From positions 169,523 through 200,868 of the forward strand of contig NW_003107106.1 in the NCBI RefSeq assembly GCF_000003605.2: a DNA stretch of 31,346 bases, read 5' to 3'. This document shows positions 11,451-24,200 of the stretch, one piece after another; positions within the stretch are counted from its first letter, which is position 1, and each line of letters begins with the position of its first letter. The notes under the pieces were generated by a model. That model was given only the letters and a program-made list of their open reading frames with translations. It made no database searches and was not told the DNA's origin. A program made the position numbers and the translations under genes. Source of the DNA: Saccoglossus kowalevskii. Its lineage: Eukaryota; Hemichordata; Enteropneusta; Harrimaniidae.

Positions 11451-12146
11451 TACAGTCACTACCCTACTGCTAAAAAATAATATTGTTGTATCTAATGGAA
11501 GCTTGTTTCCTTTGGATAACTGTAACCAAACTGGCATGAGTCTTATTTGTGTTTATGGAAGGAAAGTGTGGATGGGTTGGTTTTATAAACTTATGTATAC
11601 ATTAGTATAATGACAGATTGAAAGTCAGTATTTCAGTGTTATTGTCGTGAAAGTGTTTATGAAGATTGAAAAACAAAACAAAACATGATTATGTGATTGG
11701 CATATCATGAGTAAATGGTATATGTACATCACTATCTAATTTACACGGGTGATCATTATCTGAGATACATTAATATTTTTCAGTTATATTGCTATTTAGA
11801 CAAATGTGATATGCAAGTAAAAATGTCAAAAAATCCAACTGCAATATCCAACTAATTGAGAACAAGAATGACTGCACTTTTCTGTTGTTTTTTTGGTATA
11901 GCTCACCAAATGAAACTAACCAACTAATTCTCTACATATATTTCATAGGTGCATGTTCACCAAATTTACACCCTTACAACATAACTTTTAGTTCCAGCGA
12001 TATAAAACATGAAAACTGAGCAAAAAAGCCACCTTCATAAGGAAAACAGAAAAAAAAAGTTATAATATGCCTCTTCGAGATGAGGTTGATCTCTAAGAAT
12101 AAATTACTACAACTGCGTTTGTTTCTTATCCAGGTGCCAAGCTCAT
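11451..12146. other. 3' flank of the PDXDC1-like gene, nothing else seen
   Basis: AT-rich sequence downstream of the predicted minus-strand stop. No exon, RNA gene or repeat family was recognised. No minus-strand AATAAA hexamer is obvious close to the stop except the one overlapping it (12146-12151). Confidence 0.45.
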
Positions 12147-12252
12147 TTATTCTTCAGTGGCAACAACTTGGTTAATAAGTACAGGAACACCATTCTCCTT
12201 TGCTTCTACAGCTTTGTCTATTTTAGTTTGTTGGTCCCGGGTATTGTTCAAG
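12147..12252 (-). CDS. PDXDC1: PDXDC1-like putative last exon with stop
   Basis: Acceptor TTTTACTTGTAG precedes it. One base completes a serine split with the exon at 13609-13855, then 34 codons run from LNNTRDQQTK to VVATEE and TAA (12147-12149). The phase match and open frame are the only evidence. I do not recognise this tail from vertebrate PDXDC1, whose C-terminus differs. If this exon is not used, translation ends at 13605-13607 instead. Confidence 0.55.
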
Positions 12253-15200
12253 CTACAAGTAAAATGATCAAAGGTCAAGTTGAATTCCACCCCCAAAAAC
12301 ATTCAAAAAATATTTTTTGGTAAAAAAAAAAAATAATATCTTCAGGTTGGTGTTATCATGCACATAGTGAGAAGTGGAGGAGAGGGAAGCTTCAGCATGC
12401 ATTTGAAGACTTCACAGACTTGGCCAGCCATAGAACGTAGCAAGTGTATTGAGATAACTTGGCCTAAGGTAGAGGAAAAGAAAGGAAGACAGTAGAATAA
12501 GATGCAGGAGATGCAGGAAAGACAAGAAAAACATCTGATTCAGAACTTGTTGGGATTTAAAAACTACTGTAAACCCATCAATTATTCACTAGTTTTTAAT
12601 TTTGCTTGTTTCTGGCAAGTAAAATCCACTAAATTAAATCTATGTGAACATCTGAAATAACAATAGAACTCATTGTTCCCTTGTCAAATTCGTGAAATTA
12701 AAAACCAGTGAAATAGTGAAAATTTAAATGCCAGTGAAAATAATAATGGTTTTACAGTATTTTGATGTAGTGTCAAGAAAAGTAACTGCTATGTAGTTAA
12801 AATGTTATAGTTGTCTTATGAATTTGAACTAACATTAATCAGTGTTTCCTCTAAGCCTTCCTCTGTGTGGTGCCCAAATTTCTCAGGGAAATTTTAGCAA
12901 CTTGACAAACATTTTTTGAAAATTTATGAATTTTGAATTCAAATACACTTGATACAATGCGTTTTTGAAGATGATATCACAGCATTTATCAGTACCTATT
13001 TTGCTTTAAGGAAACACTAACAATCATAAGATGTATGTGAAATGTACAATATTTTATTTGTAACATAGCATCGTAAAATCTGTATTAGAAGCCAAATCCA
13101 TAATCAAAGTTGCACCCATTATTTTTTAAACAATTGAGAACTAAAAGTTCACTATTTCCATATGTGTAAATGCTTTAATAGAAGGTGCATCCCCTCTGTT
13201 GCATTGTACCATTTTAATAGAAACTGCGGCTTCTATTAGATTTTACAGTAGATGCTATAGACCTCAATCAAGGGTAAATGATATCAAGGGTTACACTTTC
13301 ATGACCATACATGGTGATAAGTGAGGAAAGATCTCATTAAAATCACATGAGAACATGAAAGTCCATACATCTTTCATAAAGCCTGACACCAACAATAATA
13401 ATATCAGGCTGTGTTGTTGTTTTATTACCAGGGGTATTTCTAGAAATGTGAGTACTTTGTCTTATGATTTCATTGTGATCTCCAGTACATGTCACCTTGT
13501 TTGTATCAATAAATATAAGAAAAAAAAATAACTAATATAAACAGACTAAAAATAAGGTAAGGCACAGGGAGCCCTTACCATGGAGACCCAGAGTACAGTC
13601 GTTTTTACCTCTCTTCGGCAATATTTACATCAGAGTTCTGGGTTGTATTGGATGTTGAGAGTGATGAATCATCTGTGATGACGCAGACTTTGTCACTGGA
13701 TGAGGAACTCGTATTTGCAGCACTTTTTTGCAAGGGAGAGTTTCCTGGGGATACACAGTTCGCTTCAGAGGTCTTTTTAGTTGGACTAGTAGCAGGGCTG
13801 TTTTGTTGAATCTGCATATGATACTTGTATGTTGTTTCAGTACTCTCAAGTTCACCTGACGGAAAAATAATTCATGAGGTCATGATTTTGGAATGTTCGC
13901 AAGGATGAATGTCACAGGGAATCAAGATTTTAACTTCAGACATAAATTGGTAGTTGTCTTGACAATTTATGAAAATATGAAACTGGCTGGCCACTGTAAT
14001 CACGAAAATACAGAAATCTGACGCAATATTAAGTATTAAGTATCAAATATTTAGGTACTCAGATTCACTGAAAGTTTCAAAATGCTTTGAGTAGTTGTCT
14101 GAAAAGCAAAATGTCTTTTCATTTTTCTTGCATTCATAAGATTAAATGTACAAAAATTATTATATTCATGCGAACAACCAATTTCAAACATATCAAAAAT
14201 TTGACTCTGGGGGAAAAATTAAAATCATAAAAATTTTGTGAGGGTGATTTATGCACAAGAGACATCAGCATATAAAACAGTACTTCAGTATTGGTTCATG
14301 TACCCGTGTTAAATTATTCACTTACCTGAGCTTAGATTTAATGACCTTCCCTTCATTTTGCCGTCCTTTGGTAACGGTGACCACCAGTTGACAAGCGATC
14401 CAACCATTGGGATTTGACGTAATACACCCTGCAATTACACAATATTACCCACAATTCATTAGAGTCAAAGAAGTCCATTGTTCATACTAATACACAACAA
14501 ACTATTTATTTGTTTGTTTGTTTGTTGCAACAATTTTTTATAGGGATCTCACTATTTCAATAAATAGGAGATACATAACTATAACTTGAATATCGATGAC
14601 AGAAGAAGAACAAGTGTTACTGGGCGTTCTGCATTACCAGACATTTCACAGAGTACCCTCTATCAACATTCTTTATTAGAGCGCCCTCTATCACTATTTG
14701 TGTTTTCCTGGTTTTCCACCTCAAGTGTCTCAGACTTTGTTCCATTTTCCTTGGTTACCTGACATCAGCTTTTATGCTCCAAATCACAGAAAGAGGTCAT
14801 TCTATATACTGTAAAATGACTAATTTTCACTGGGTTTAAATTTCACTAATTTACCATTTCAGCATATTCAGTGGGTTTTAAATTCACGGTTTCGTCATTT
14901 AGATAATGTGTTTTATGCTAAATTTTACATATTCACTGGGTTTTAATTTAACGCATTCTCCAGTCAGCGAAATAAGATAAATTAAAACCCAGTGAATAAT
15001 TACCCCCTTTACAGTATAGAAAACGGGGGCTTCTTTTTACTCTTATTTTTTACTACTGTCCCAACCAACATTTCAGGAGGCCTAAGCAGGCAAATTGGCA
15101 TGAGTGACATTATTGATTATAGACAGGTTAGCTTAGAATGAATGTCAAAATGTTTTCAAACTATGTGAAACTAGAGACAGAATTCCAACACAGAGAAAAA

Positions 15201-18200
15201 ATATGGAGATTGCTAATAGTATCTTACTTGCAGTTTGCAATGGACCAATAGATTTTTTGTCTGTGCAAGCTTATCATTCAGGTAAAAATGAACACCAATA
15301 AACATAAAATTGACAAATCAATCTACAATAACTGCAAAGGGCTACAAAAGTTCACTTGCCTCTTCCATCAACTTGTCTTGTTCTTCTTTCTTCAGCTGTT
15401 CATTTGCAGTCACAATTCCTTTCCTAATGACTTCAGCCATTGTTTCTAAGAACTAGAAAAACATGTACCAAATTAGGAATTAAATAATTATGAATTTTTT
15501 TTTTTCCATGTCATTTACAGCCAGTGTAACTTTCAGCCTATGTCGGTTTCGGAAAATTGACATGACATGAACAAACTGATGTGAATGATGAATACTTTCA
15601 CCAGAAAAACCAGTGCAAACAACAAAGATGATGTAACAATAATGCCATTTTCTGTAACACTTATCTCAAAATATTAATTCAGCGACCTATACTTTTGAGA
15701 GTGAATGCATGAAAAAAATCCTATACATACTAAGCAATTTGTCTGTGTACATGTATTATTAAGGTGAACAGACTAGCTTGGCTGCAGTTTTAGAGAACCA
15801 ATCAGCATAAACAATCCATATGACTGTAGGTGTATAACCCAAGTATTGAGTGAATACTTGCACTTGCTGTGATAAAACCATAGAAATAACAGTCGCCTTG
15901 AAAAAAGGATGAAAGCATATATCAACTTTTGCATTGTTTATTAGGTAACACAGGTTAACTGGGCATACCTTAGACGAGTCTTCTACCTCCTTGCCGATAG
16001 TATGAATCATTTCTACTAAATCTTCTACTTCAACGTGTGAAGTCAATACGCCAACACCTACGCATAGTGTACCATTCGTTTGTTTCTGTACGCTGAATAG
16101 GTAGGCCTCCTCCAAGGAATGGAGACGCGATACTAAATCATAGTTCAAGCTATCTATTTCCGATTTCCCATTATCTGGTAAGTTATCCAGCCTGCTTTCC
16201 CACAGATGTGGAATATATCTATTGAATGAAAGAGTAGGATAGTAGACTATAATGGAATTCAAAGGGTGATGGTCATGTGACGGCATTTTCAACTATGGGT
16301 CCCATACTATGCATATCATTATACATGCATTTACATTTCCTCTCTTGATTAAGTTTATAAAGCAAGTATCACAAGTTACCACAGTCACTGATATAACAAC
16401 AAGCAGATTTTTTGACAAATAATGATAGTGCTTACAAATTTGCCTTAAAAAAAATCATTTTTGAATCGAACGTTTGCTATGCTATATAACAAAGTGTTGA
16501 TGAAGTTGGTCAAGTTTGAATCTAACCAAAACAAGAATGTCACGAAATAAAAAGGCATACAAAATAGTTTTTGTTTTAATTGTTAAAAAATATTGCTCCT
16601 ACAAATCTGACACATGGACAGCTTTTAACATTTAGCTTTTCAAATCTTATTTCACATTCTTAATGGTATACATCTGCAATGAAGTAAGATAATAGCACAA
16701 CAATTTTGATCAAAGTGCTTTAAAAATCAAATTCACACAGCCCTTGAAATAAATTATAACTCGCTGAACCAAGACCCCATTGCACATGTTACCCGCACCA
16801 GCTTGGATTGGTAGAATATAAAAGGGATTACACAAAGGTGAACTAAAATATTTTTTTATTAATTTAAAACATAATTTTTATTCAACGCATAAAAATTGGA
16901 TTATAATACAAAAGATAACATCAGCAATAGATAGAGATCACAGCATGCATGTTAGAATATCAATATTTCCATGGCAACCCAACATATTTATGTGATTTTA
17001 TGTTTTATGCATAAGCTGAAACATGGGTAATTAAATGTTGAGGACATTTTTGATTTGGATAAAAACATTTTTTCAAGAATGGGACTAAAATTCTGCTCAA
17101 ATTACCAATATCAGGTTATTATGCCAGAAAATGTTAATTTTAAAAAGAATAAAAATTTGAAAATAGTATTTTTCAGAAAATGGGACATTAGTAATTTTAC
17201 TAATGTCCGCCAGTCTGTGTGCCATTCCTAATTTTGTAAAACATGGTCAGAAATGAACATTCGAAAAACAAGACACACAGACAGACGCACACATGTCCAA
17301 TATCACACACTAAAGAAGAGGACAATGAGAACTCAAAACTTACTGCACAGCTCCAATGCCACCAAAACCATTTACTTCCACCACTGACAGGCTATCTTTG
17401 GCATCAACTTCCTTCTGGAATATATCTCTACATTTCAATGTATAGTTTAATTGCACCTGGAAATATATAAAGAGATATCATGGTGCTATTTTAATTTCTG
17501 AGATGTATTAACCCAATAAGCTCATTTCCAGTAACTACCAACACCTCATACGACTTTCACCATGACAACCCAATGTTAAAAATGATGTCACAATGTGTAC
17601 AGCAATTATGTTTTACTAGCTTTTGTACCATTCAACATGGAAATATAAGTGTACAGTGTTTGCTGCTTGGCATGATCCTGCTTGAACTTCAGTTCTCACT
17701 GTTGCCCAAAAACAACCAATAAACGCTGTTCTTGTTGTGATTGTGTGATAACATAATCAATGCATATTCAGATTTCCGATCACCTGTTTTTGATACTTTA
17801 TTTACACTGTGTACATCAGTGAGTGAGAAATTACATCTTACACCTGGTGTACCATTGAGGTATAGATGCAAGGTTCATGGGCACTTCATTACCCAGACAG
17901 TCTTGCTGGCTATAGACTGATAACATTTTGCAGCTTTGTGAATACATACTTAAAAAACAATTTCAAAATATGGGAAACAGATACAAACACTCTCTTATGA
18001 ATACTTAGCAAGGCTGTACATAATACATTATCATACTACTAATTAACATGCGGGCAAGCGTGGGACTGTTCGGACACACACAGGAACAAACAGGGGGAAA
18101 TAAGTGACGCGTATTCGTTTATGCAGATTCTAGCAGCTATCCACACTTTTTATGATCGATGCCCGGGCATTTCGAATTGGTATATAAATAATAAAAAAGA

Positions 18201-21200
18201 AATATGGTTAAAATAAAGTAATTATGGAATCTGGATTATGCACTATATTTTACTTTTTACAAAACTATAATAGGTTTAAATTTTGGAACTTTTACAGCTA
18301 TTTTATGAGCATTAAAAAAACTCTTTCTGAGTGAATGGCAGGCATGCTGGAAGCGACTACATCTTGTGTTTTTTTTGTAGTCTATGAGGCGAGTTGATTG
18401 GTAAACAGAAAAGTCACAAATCACCGCACTGTACTGAGGTTTCATTTGTATATAACATTAACAGTGACAGTGCCACGGCTCCTTGTATTTTAAAATATTT
18501 TTTTGAATATGTTCCAACATTGACAAAGCTCCAAAATGTTAACACTATCTAGCCAAGACTGTCTGGGTAAGAAAAAGCAAGAAATATCACTTTGAATGCC
18601 CACAAACCTGCATCTATACCTTAATGCCAACATCATAATGAGCTATAACCTTCATATTAAAGCAATAACATCAACAGTGATCACTGCACGGAGCATTATG
18701 AAATGTACACATTAGATCAAAAACAATAAAATACTCACCACATATTTTTCCAAACTTTCAATAAATTGGTTGACATCCTCACTCTTTGTACAAAGATCTA
18801 TAGAAAAACAATATTTTTACTTGAAAGAACACAATAAAAGCTATATTACAGCCACAATACTGAACACACAATGAACAGACGCAATGCTGAATAGCCAGTG
18901 CTAGTGCAGCCGCAGTGCTGAAACAGGCAACTGCAGTGCTGAAACAGGCAACCGCAGTGCTGAAACAGGCAGCCGCAGTGCTGAAACAGGCAACTGCAGT
19001 GCTGAAACAGGCAGCCGCAGTGCTGAAACAGGCAGCCGCAGTGCTGAAACAGGCAGCCGTAGTGCTGAAACAGGCAGCCGCAGTGCTGAAACAGGCAACT
19101 GCAGTGCTGAAACAGGCAGCCGCAGTGCTGAAACAGGCAACCGCAGTGCTGAAACAGGCAACTGCAGTGCTGAAACAGGCAACTGCAGTGCTGAAACAGG
19201 CAGCCGCAGTGCTGAAACAGGCAGCCGCAGTGCTGAAACAGGCAGCCGCAGTGCTGAAACAGGCAGCTGCAGTGCTGAAACAGGCAGCCGCAGTGCTGAA
19301 ACAGGCAGCCGCAGTGCTGAAACAGGCAGCCGCAGTGCTGAAACAGGCAACTGTAGTGCTGAAACAGGCAACTGCAGTGCTGAAACAGGCAACTGCAGTG
19401 CTGAAACAGGCAACTGCAGTGCTGAAACAGGCAACTGCAGTGCTGAAACAGGCAGCCGCAGTGCTGAAACAGGCAGCCGCAGTGCTGAAACAGGCAGCCG
19501 CAGTGCTGAAACAGGCAACTGCAGTGCTGAAACAGGCAACTGCAGTGCTGAAACAGGCAACTGCAGTGCTGAAACAGGCAGCCGCAGTGCTGAAACAGGC
19601 AGCCGCAGTGCTGAAACAGGCAGCCGCAGTGCTGAAACAGGCAGCCGCAGTCAGAAACTGACTAAATGCAGTATTATTCTTACAAAAATCAAATTGCTGA
19701 GTTTACATTCAGCTCTATCAAAACGTGTTGCTGTTTATTACAATCAGACTAATACTATCTAGTGATTGAAAATAAATAATCCATCATATCATCAATACAA
19801 ACATAGCGACAGATACTTACATGCCACTGACTGTAGAGGAGAGAATCGCAAACAAACACCTTCAACATCCGATTCAATCAGGTCTATTCTCACTTTGGGA
19901 ACTTCAATGCTTAACTTCTCATGTAACTAAAACAAGAAAAGTATCGCAAGTCAAAATCAGTTCATGTCCTATACGGTATAGTGCACACTTTAGAATGCAG
20001 ACATGGTGAACCCTGACCTGTCATTCAACCCATTTGTTGACAAACATGATTGTTAGTTAGCTGCATCACAGTTATTCACATGAATTCACATTTTCCTGAG
20101 ATTAATAGCAGTTACTTCTGGACCATGGCACAATTAATTAAACACTGCTATTTTCGGCAAACTCAAAGATGGCATCCACCAAAAAGTAAAGCTTGATCAC
20201 ATCTACATGCATGTTCGATCACAGGAACAATTTACTCAATTAAACACAGCCTTAAAAATTCTTGATGCAGAAATTCTGAAATTATTTTCAACTGGAATCA
20301 TATTTATATTAGACATTTATATTTTATTAGAGTATGAAACCCCCAAAGATACTGATTTGAACATTGCAAACTTGTGAAGACAATAATTAAACCAATATAT
20401 GAGAAAAATCGCTAGCAAATGTGTGAATAATTAATCTCACTGACAATTTGAATTGGCATCAAAAGAATCTGATGAATATCATTGGACACTTCACAAGGCG
20501 TCCAAATATAATTTATTCAATAAAACCGATAGTTAAAAATATTAAATATTCACAGGATTCCTGCATCAAGCTGTCATGTTAAAATGATCACATTTTGAGT
20601 ATTTATTACTCATCAAAAAAACATAATTACAAGTTTCTCAGAAAATCAATGAATATATCTAGTATAATAACATATAACACTTACCCATCTATTGAAACTA
20701 TTGTACATATTTTTGAGTGGCGTGTCTACACTCTTCACATCACTATCGACAGAGTAAGGTGCTTTCTCAGCACCAGGTTTGCCTTTATCTTCATCATACC
20801 GGAAAACGACTATCGTGGAAACCACATCGTCTTGTAACTACATGAAATGATGGCAGAGTAAAAAACAATTTGTATTCAATGAAGAATTAAATGATGACTC
20901 ATTTGAGGATAATAAGGATGTGAAAAAAACATTCTGATTTGATTGAAAAAATTGAAGAAAAAACTGCAATAAAAGACTACAAGATAGCCAATACTAAATA
21001 TTAGTAAAAATTACTGCCACTACAAATCACTACTATAAGCAGCTTTGAAGAATTTTATTGAGATGTACAACTAATAAAATTTATTCATTCTCATTGTGAT
21101 TATTGAAGGAACGAAAAAGTCTAAAACATGTTACACACATGCGTGCACACACAATTGCTTCACTCGGGGGAAAAAAATTGTTTTTTGGGACTACTATGTG

Positions 21201-24200
21201 ACATATTTAATCGTATGACTATGAAGGAATTGTGGGATGCCTGTCCGTAACATCCCAAATCATTTCTAGTAATCAGTTCGAAACCAATTGGCAATCGTTT
21301 TGACAACTCCACTGCAATGTCACATAATAGTCGCCAAATCACCAATGAATATAAGTTTGACATGAAGTTAGAACATTCCTAGTGCTCTACAGTGTTCATC
21401 TGGAGACATATTGGAGATAAACAACCAAACAGATCAAAGAAAGCAGGAGATGACTTTTGAATGAGCATGGAGGAAGTCCCTAGTGAAAAGTAGATGTACG
21501 ATGTAAAAACCAGTGTTCATCCACAATTGGTAGATGATAATCAACAAAATACAAATCAAATTCCTAACTACTATATTTTTTCAACTACTAAAGTTTTCAA
21601 AAAATAGGAATCGCACATTGACATTGTAGAAGCATCAACTGAACCCCAGGAATCCAAAGAAATGTGCATTCAGGATTCAAGCTTTTGATGCCAAGACAAA
21701 GTAACAAACACTCCTTGTTATGAACAGAATTATCAAAAACCAACGCCCCTATGTAACCCATAAAGCAGCCTCACCATTTTTGTTAATAGACCCAAAAATA
21801 AAAAATTATAGCCAAAGAATAATGCATAACCAAAACGTTACTATGGTGACACCAGGATACACAAGAGCCAAACTTTCCCATACCCACTGCATACAGAATA
21901 TTCCACGATTCAACACATTAGAGCCTGTATTTTGCACATGGTGTAAATTAAATGGATTTGAACCCCAAGACATTTCTGGCAATATCATGCAGAATAATGT
22001 CCACAATGCTGACCTACCTGGAAGACAACTCTGGACAGTAAACCAGGAGCGTGCTGATTGGTAAAAACTGGATGGATCCCTATTTTGCTTCTCTGAAACA
22101 TTGAGGCCAATCAAAACACATGGTGATAGAAAGCCTTTCATCCCAACATGCAACACTGCCCAAAACACCTGATCCTTATTAGTCCATGCAACACCAGGGG
22201 GGAAGGGGTCAATACCACAGGGGTCCTTAACACCAAGGGGATACCCATCAACAAGGAGTCCTTATCAAGAAACTAGGAGATCATGGTTCCGTATTCACAA
22301 CTAACAGTACAGTGCGATTCTACTAGTCTAGCATGTCCTTTTTTGTACTTGTGATTAAAGTATTGTCAAAAGTCGATTTCGTTTTTGGGTTATGTTTCAC
22401 TCTATTATGAACATAACATGATACACATACAATGTACTCATGTTATGCTGATAAAGTTTCAGAATGTAAATGAACACTATTTTACCTGGTACATAGGACA
22501 ATTTATCCATGTGGTTGACATAAGTAATATTGTAAACCTCCAAAATTAGCATCAAATGTTAACATGATGAACACCAGATGAACACTAAGACAGTATGTTG
22601 TGTTGAACATAAACACTGAATATATGTTGCACATAATGTACACTAAGAAAATATTTTGAACATAATAAACACTGGGAATGTACATAATGAACACTAGGAA
22701 AAAGTTAAACATTATAAACAGTTAGAAAATATGTTGAACATAAACACTGGTAACAAACATTGACAATATGAGTACAGGAAACATATAATCAAACATAATT
22801 AACATTCAGAAAAAAAATAGGATAAAGCAGGGAAAAAGACAGGATGGCACATGTAAGCTACCACTTACAAAAAGCTGGATGGTTTTACCAAGAACCTGCT
22901 TAAACGAGCCCTCAATAACAATCTCAGAGTCTCGCTGTGGTGGTTTCTCCTAATCAAAGAGCAATACGGAAAGCATGAAACACATATATGGTATGCATTG
23001 AAATTAAATACACAAGATCAGTGGTAAAAAAGATTTGACCATCCGACCATTATGTAGGGAAAAAGAAGTGTACAGCAACACAAAGGAAAGTTATAAGGTA
23101 ATATCTGGACAAGATGACCAGACGCTCAAAATAAAACCACCAAATGATGTGAAGTCAGCACAATAAAGCACAACATGCTAGACTAGGTACAATTTTGGGA
23201 GAGACATAATTTTGCAAATGAGAAAATTACAAAAGTTCACTAGGATTCTTTAAACAGGGGGGTTACAGTAAAATTTAAATACAGGATTCAAATGGAAGAA
23301 TTCTGAGTTTACAGCATTTGAAAAATAAACGCAGCATGCAATATGGGCTTTCAAGCGTATACACGGCAACCCAAGAACTTTTTTAAGTAGACTAATTTTA
23401 CACCCACTATAAAACTACGTGCAGCGACAGGAGACGATACATGTGACAATCAAAATTGTATAAACACATTAAAAAGCAGATATAAGTTGTAGGCATAAGC
23501 TGTAAGCAGATGATTTTAGACACTGTATTCAATCTGTTTATCAGGTGAAACATGACATATTCATGTGACAATGTGGCCACAGTGACCAAGTATGTGTTGG
23601 TGAAAGTTCGTCCTTTCTGCGTTTTAGAACTTATTTCATATTTTAGGAATTATTTAATCATATATATCTTTTACGGAGAAATGCAGACATTCTTTATTGC
23701 CTGGTTGGTGTTAATGAAAGCTTATGTATATGCATAATAACTGAGCTCCATTCAACACTTGTGGAAGCTCTTGTTGTTTTTATGCCATTCATCTTTGCTT
23801 TTATCTGGATATCAAGATAAAAAAAACAACTTAAGCTGATGGTCAGTCAGACAGATTTGTTTAAATTAACATGGGTTCTAGTGACAGTACAAGTGCTAAT
23901 GATGTGTAAATAAAATAATATGTTGATAACATAACGTAATCTCAACTAAATATTAATTTGATATGGGTTAACTGTATTTGGCCCCCCCTATTTTTGTACT
24001 CCCAAGAATGGTATAACCCACCTATGGAACACAATAGGGTTGTACCATTCAGATGAGCAAATGGGTAGAATGGAATACTCACATTTAGGTGTATGGTACT
24101 GAGTGTGCTCAGTTTTTGTGCCATATGCAAACTCTGGAGAGAAAAAAACACAAATTTTAACAAGGTGAAATGCTGACAAGAAATTCATACAGAAATTAAG

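Larger units (their letters stand above)
20838..22868. other. 2-kb PDXDC1-like intron with small inverted repeats
   Basis: No exon was seen. The overlapping open frames at 21720-22064 (plus) and 21806-22168 (minus) have no recognisable motif and no splice context. Contents are the inverted-repeat element at 21189-21332, a 10-bp hairpin CATAACATGA / TCATGTTATG (22412-22421 with 22438-22447), and the degenerate tandem repeat at 22555-22790. Confidence 0.5.

Noticed and set aside
12340-12520. Purine-rich segment with a partly open frame (about HLKTSQTWPAIERSKCIEITWPKVEE), suspected transposon coding remnant
   Set aside because: Too short, interrupted, and with no reverse-transcriptase, integrase or transposase motif that I could identify.
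15759-16292. Continuous 177-codon minus-strand frame beginning MKMPSHDHH
   Set aside because: Only 15969-16218 is exon. The frame on both sides is intron read-through past a good acceptor and donor, shown by the in-phase match of neighbouring exons to PDXDC1.
18901-19661. Long open frames on both strands (219 and 248 codons) reading LPVSAL(Q/R) or AVLKQAT repeats
   Set aside because: They are produced by a 21-bp minisatellite whose unit is a multiple of three and lacks stops in five frames. The array sits between two well-supported exons of the minus-strand gene and has no start, splice or codon signature of its own.
21720-22168. Overlapping plus and minus frames of 114 and 120 codons
   Set aside because: They lie in an intron of the PDXDC1-like gene, are antisense to each other and have no motif.
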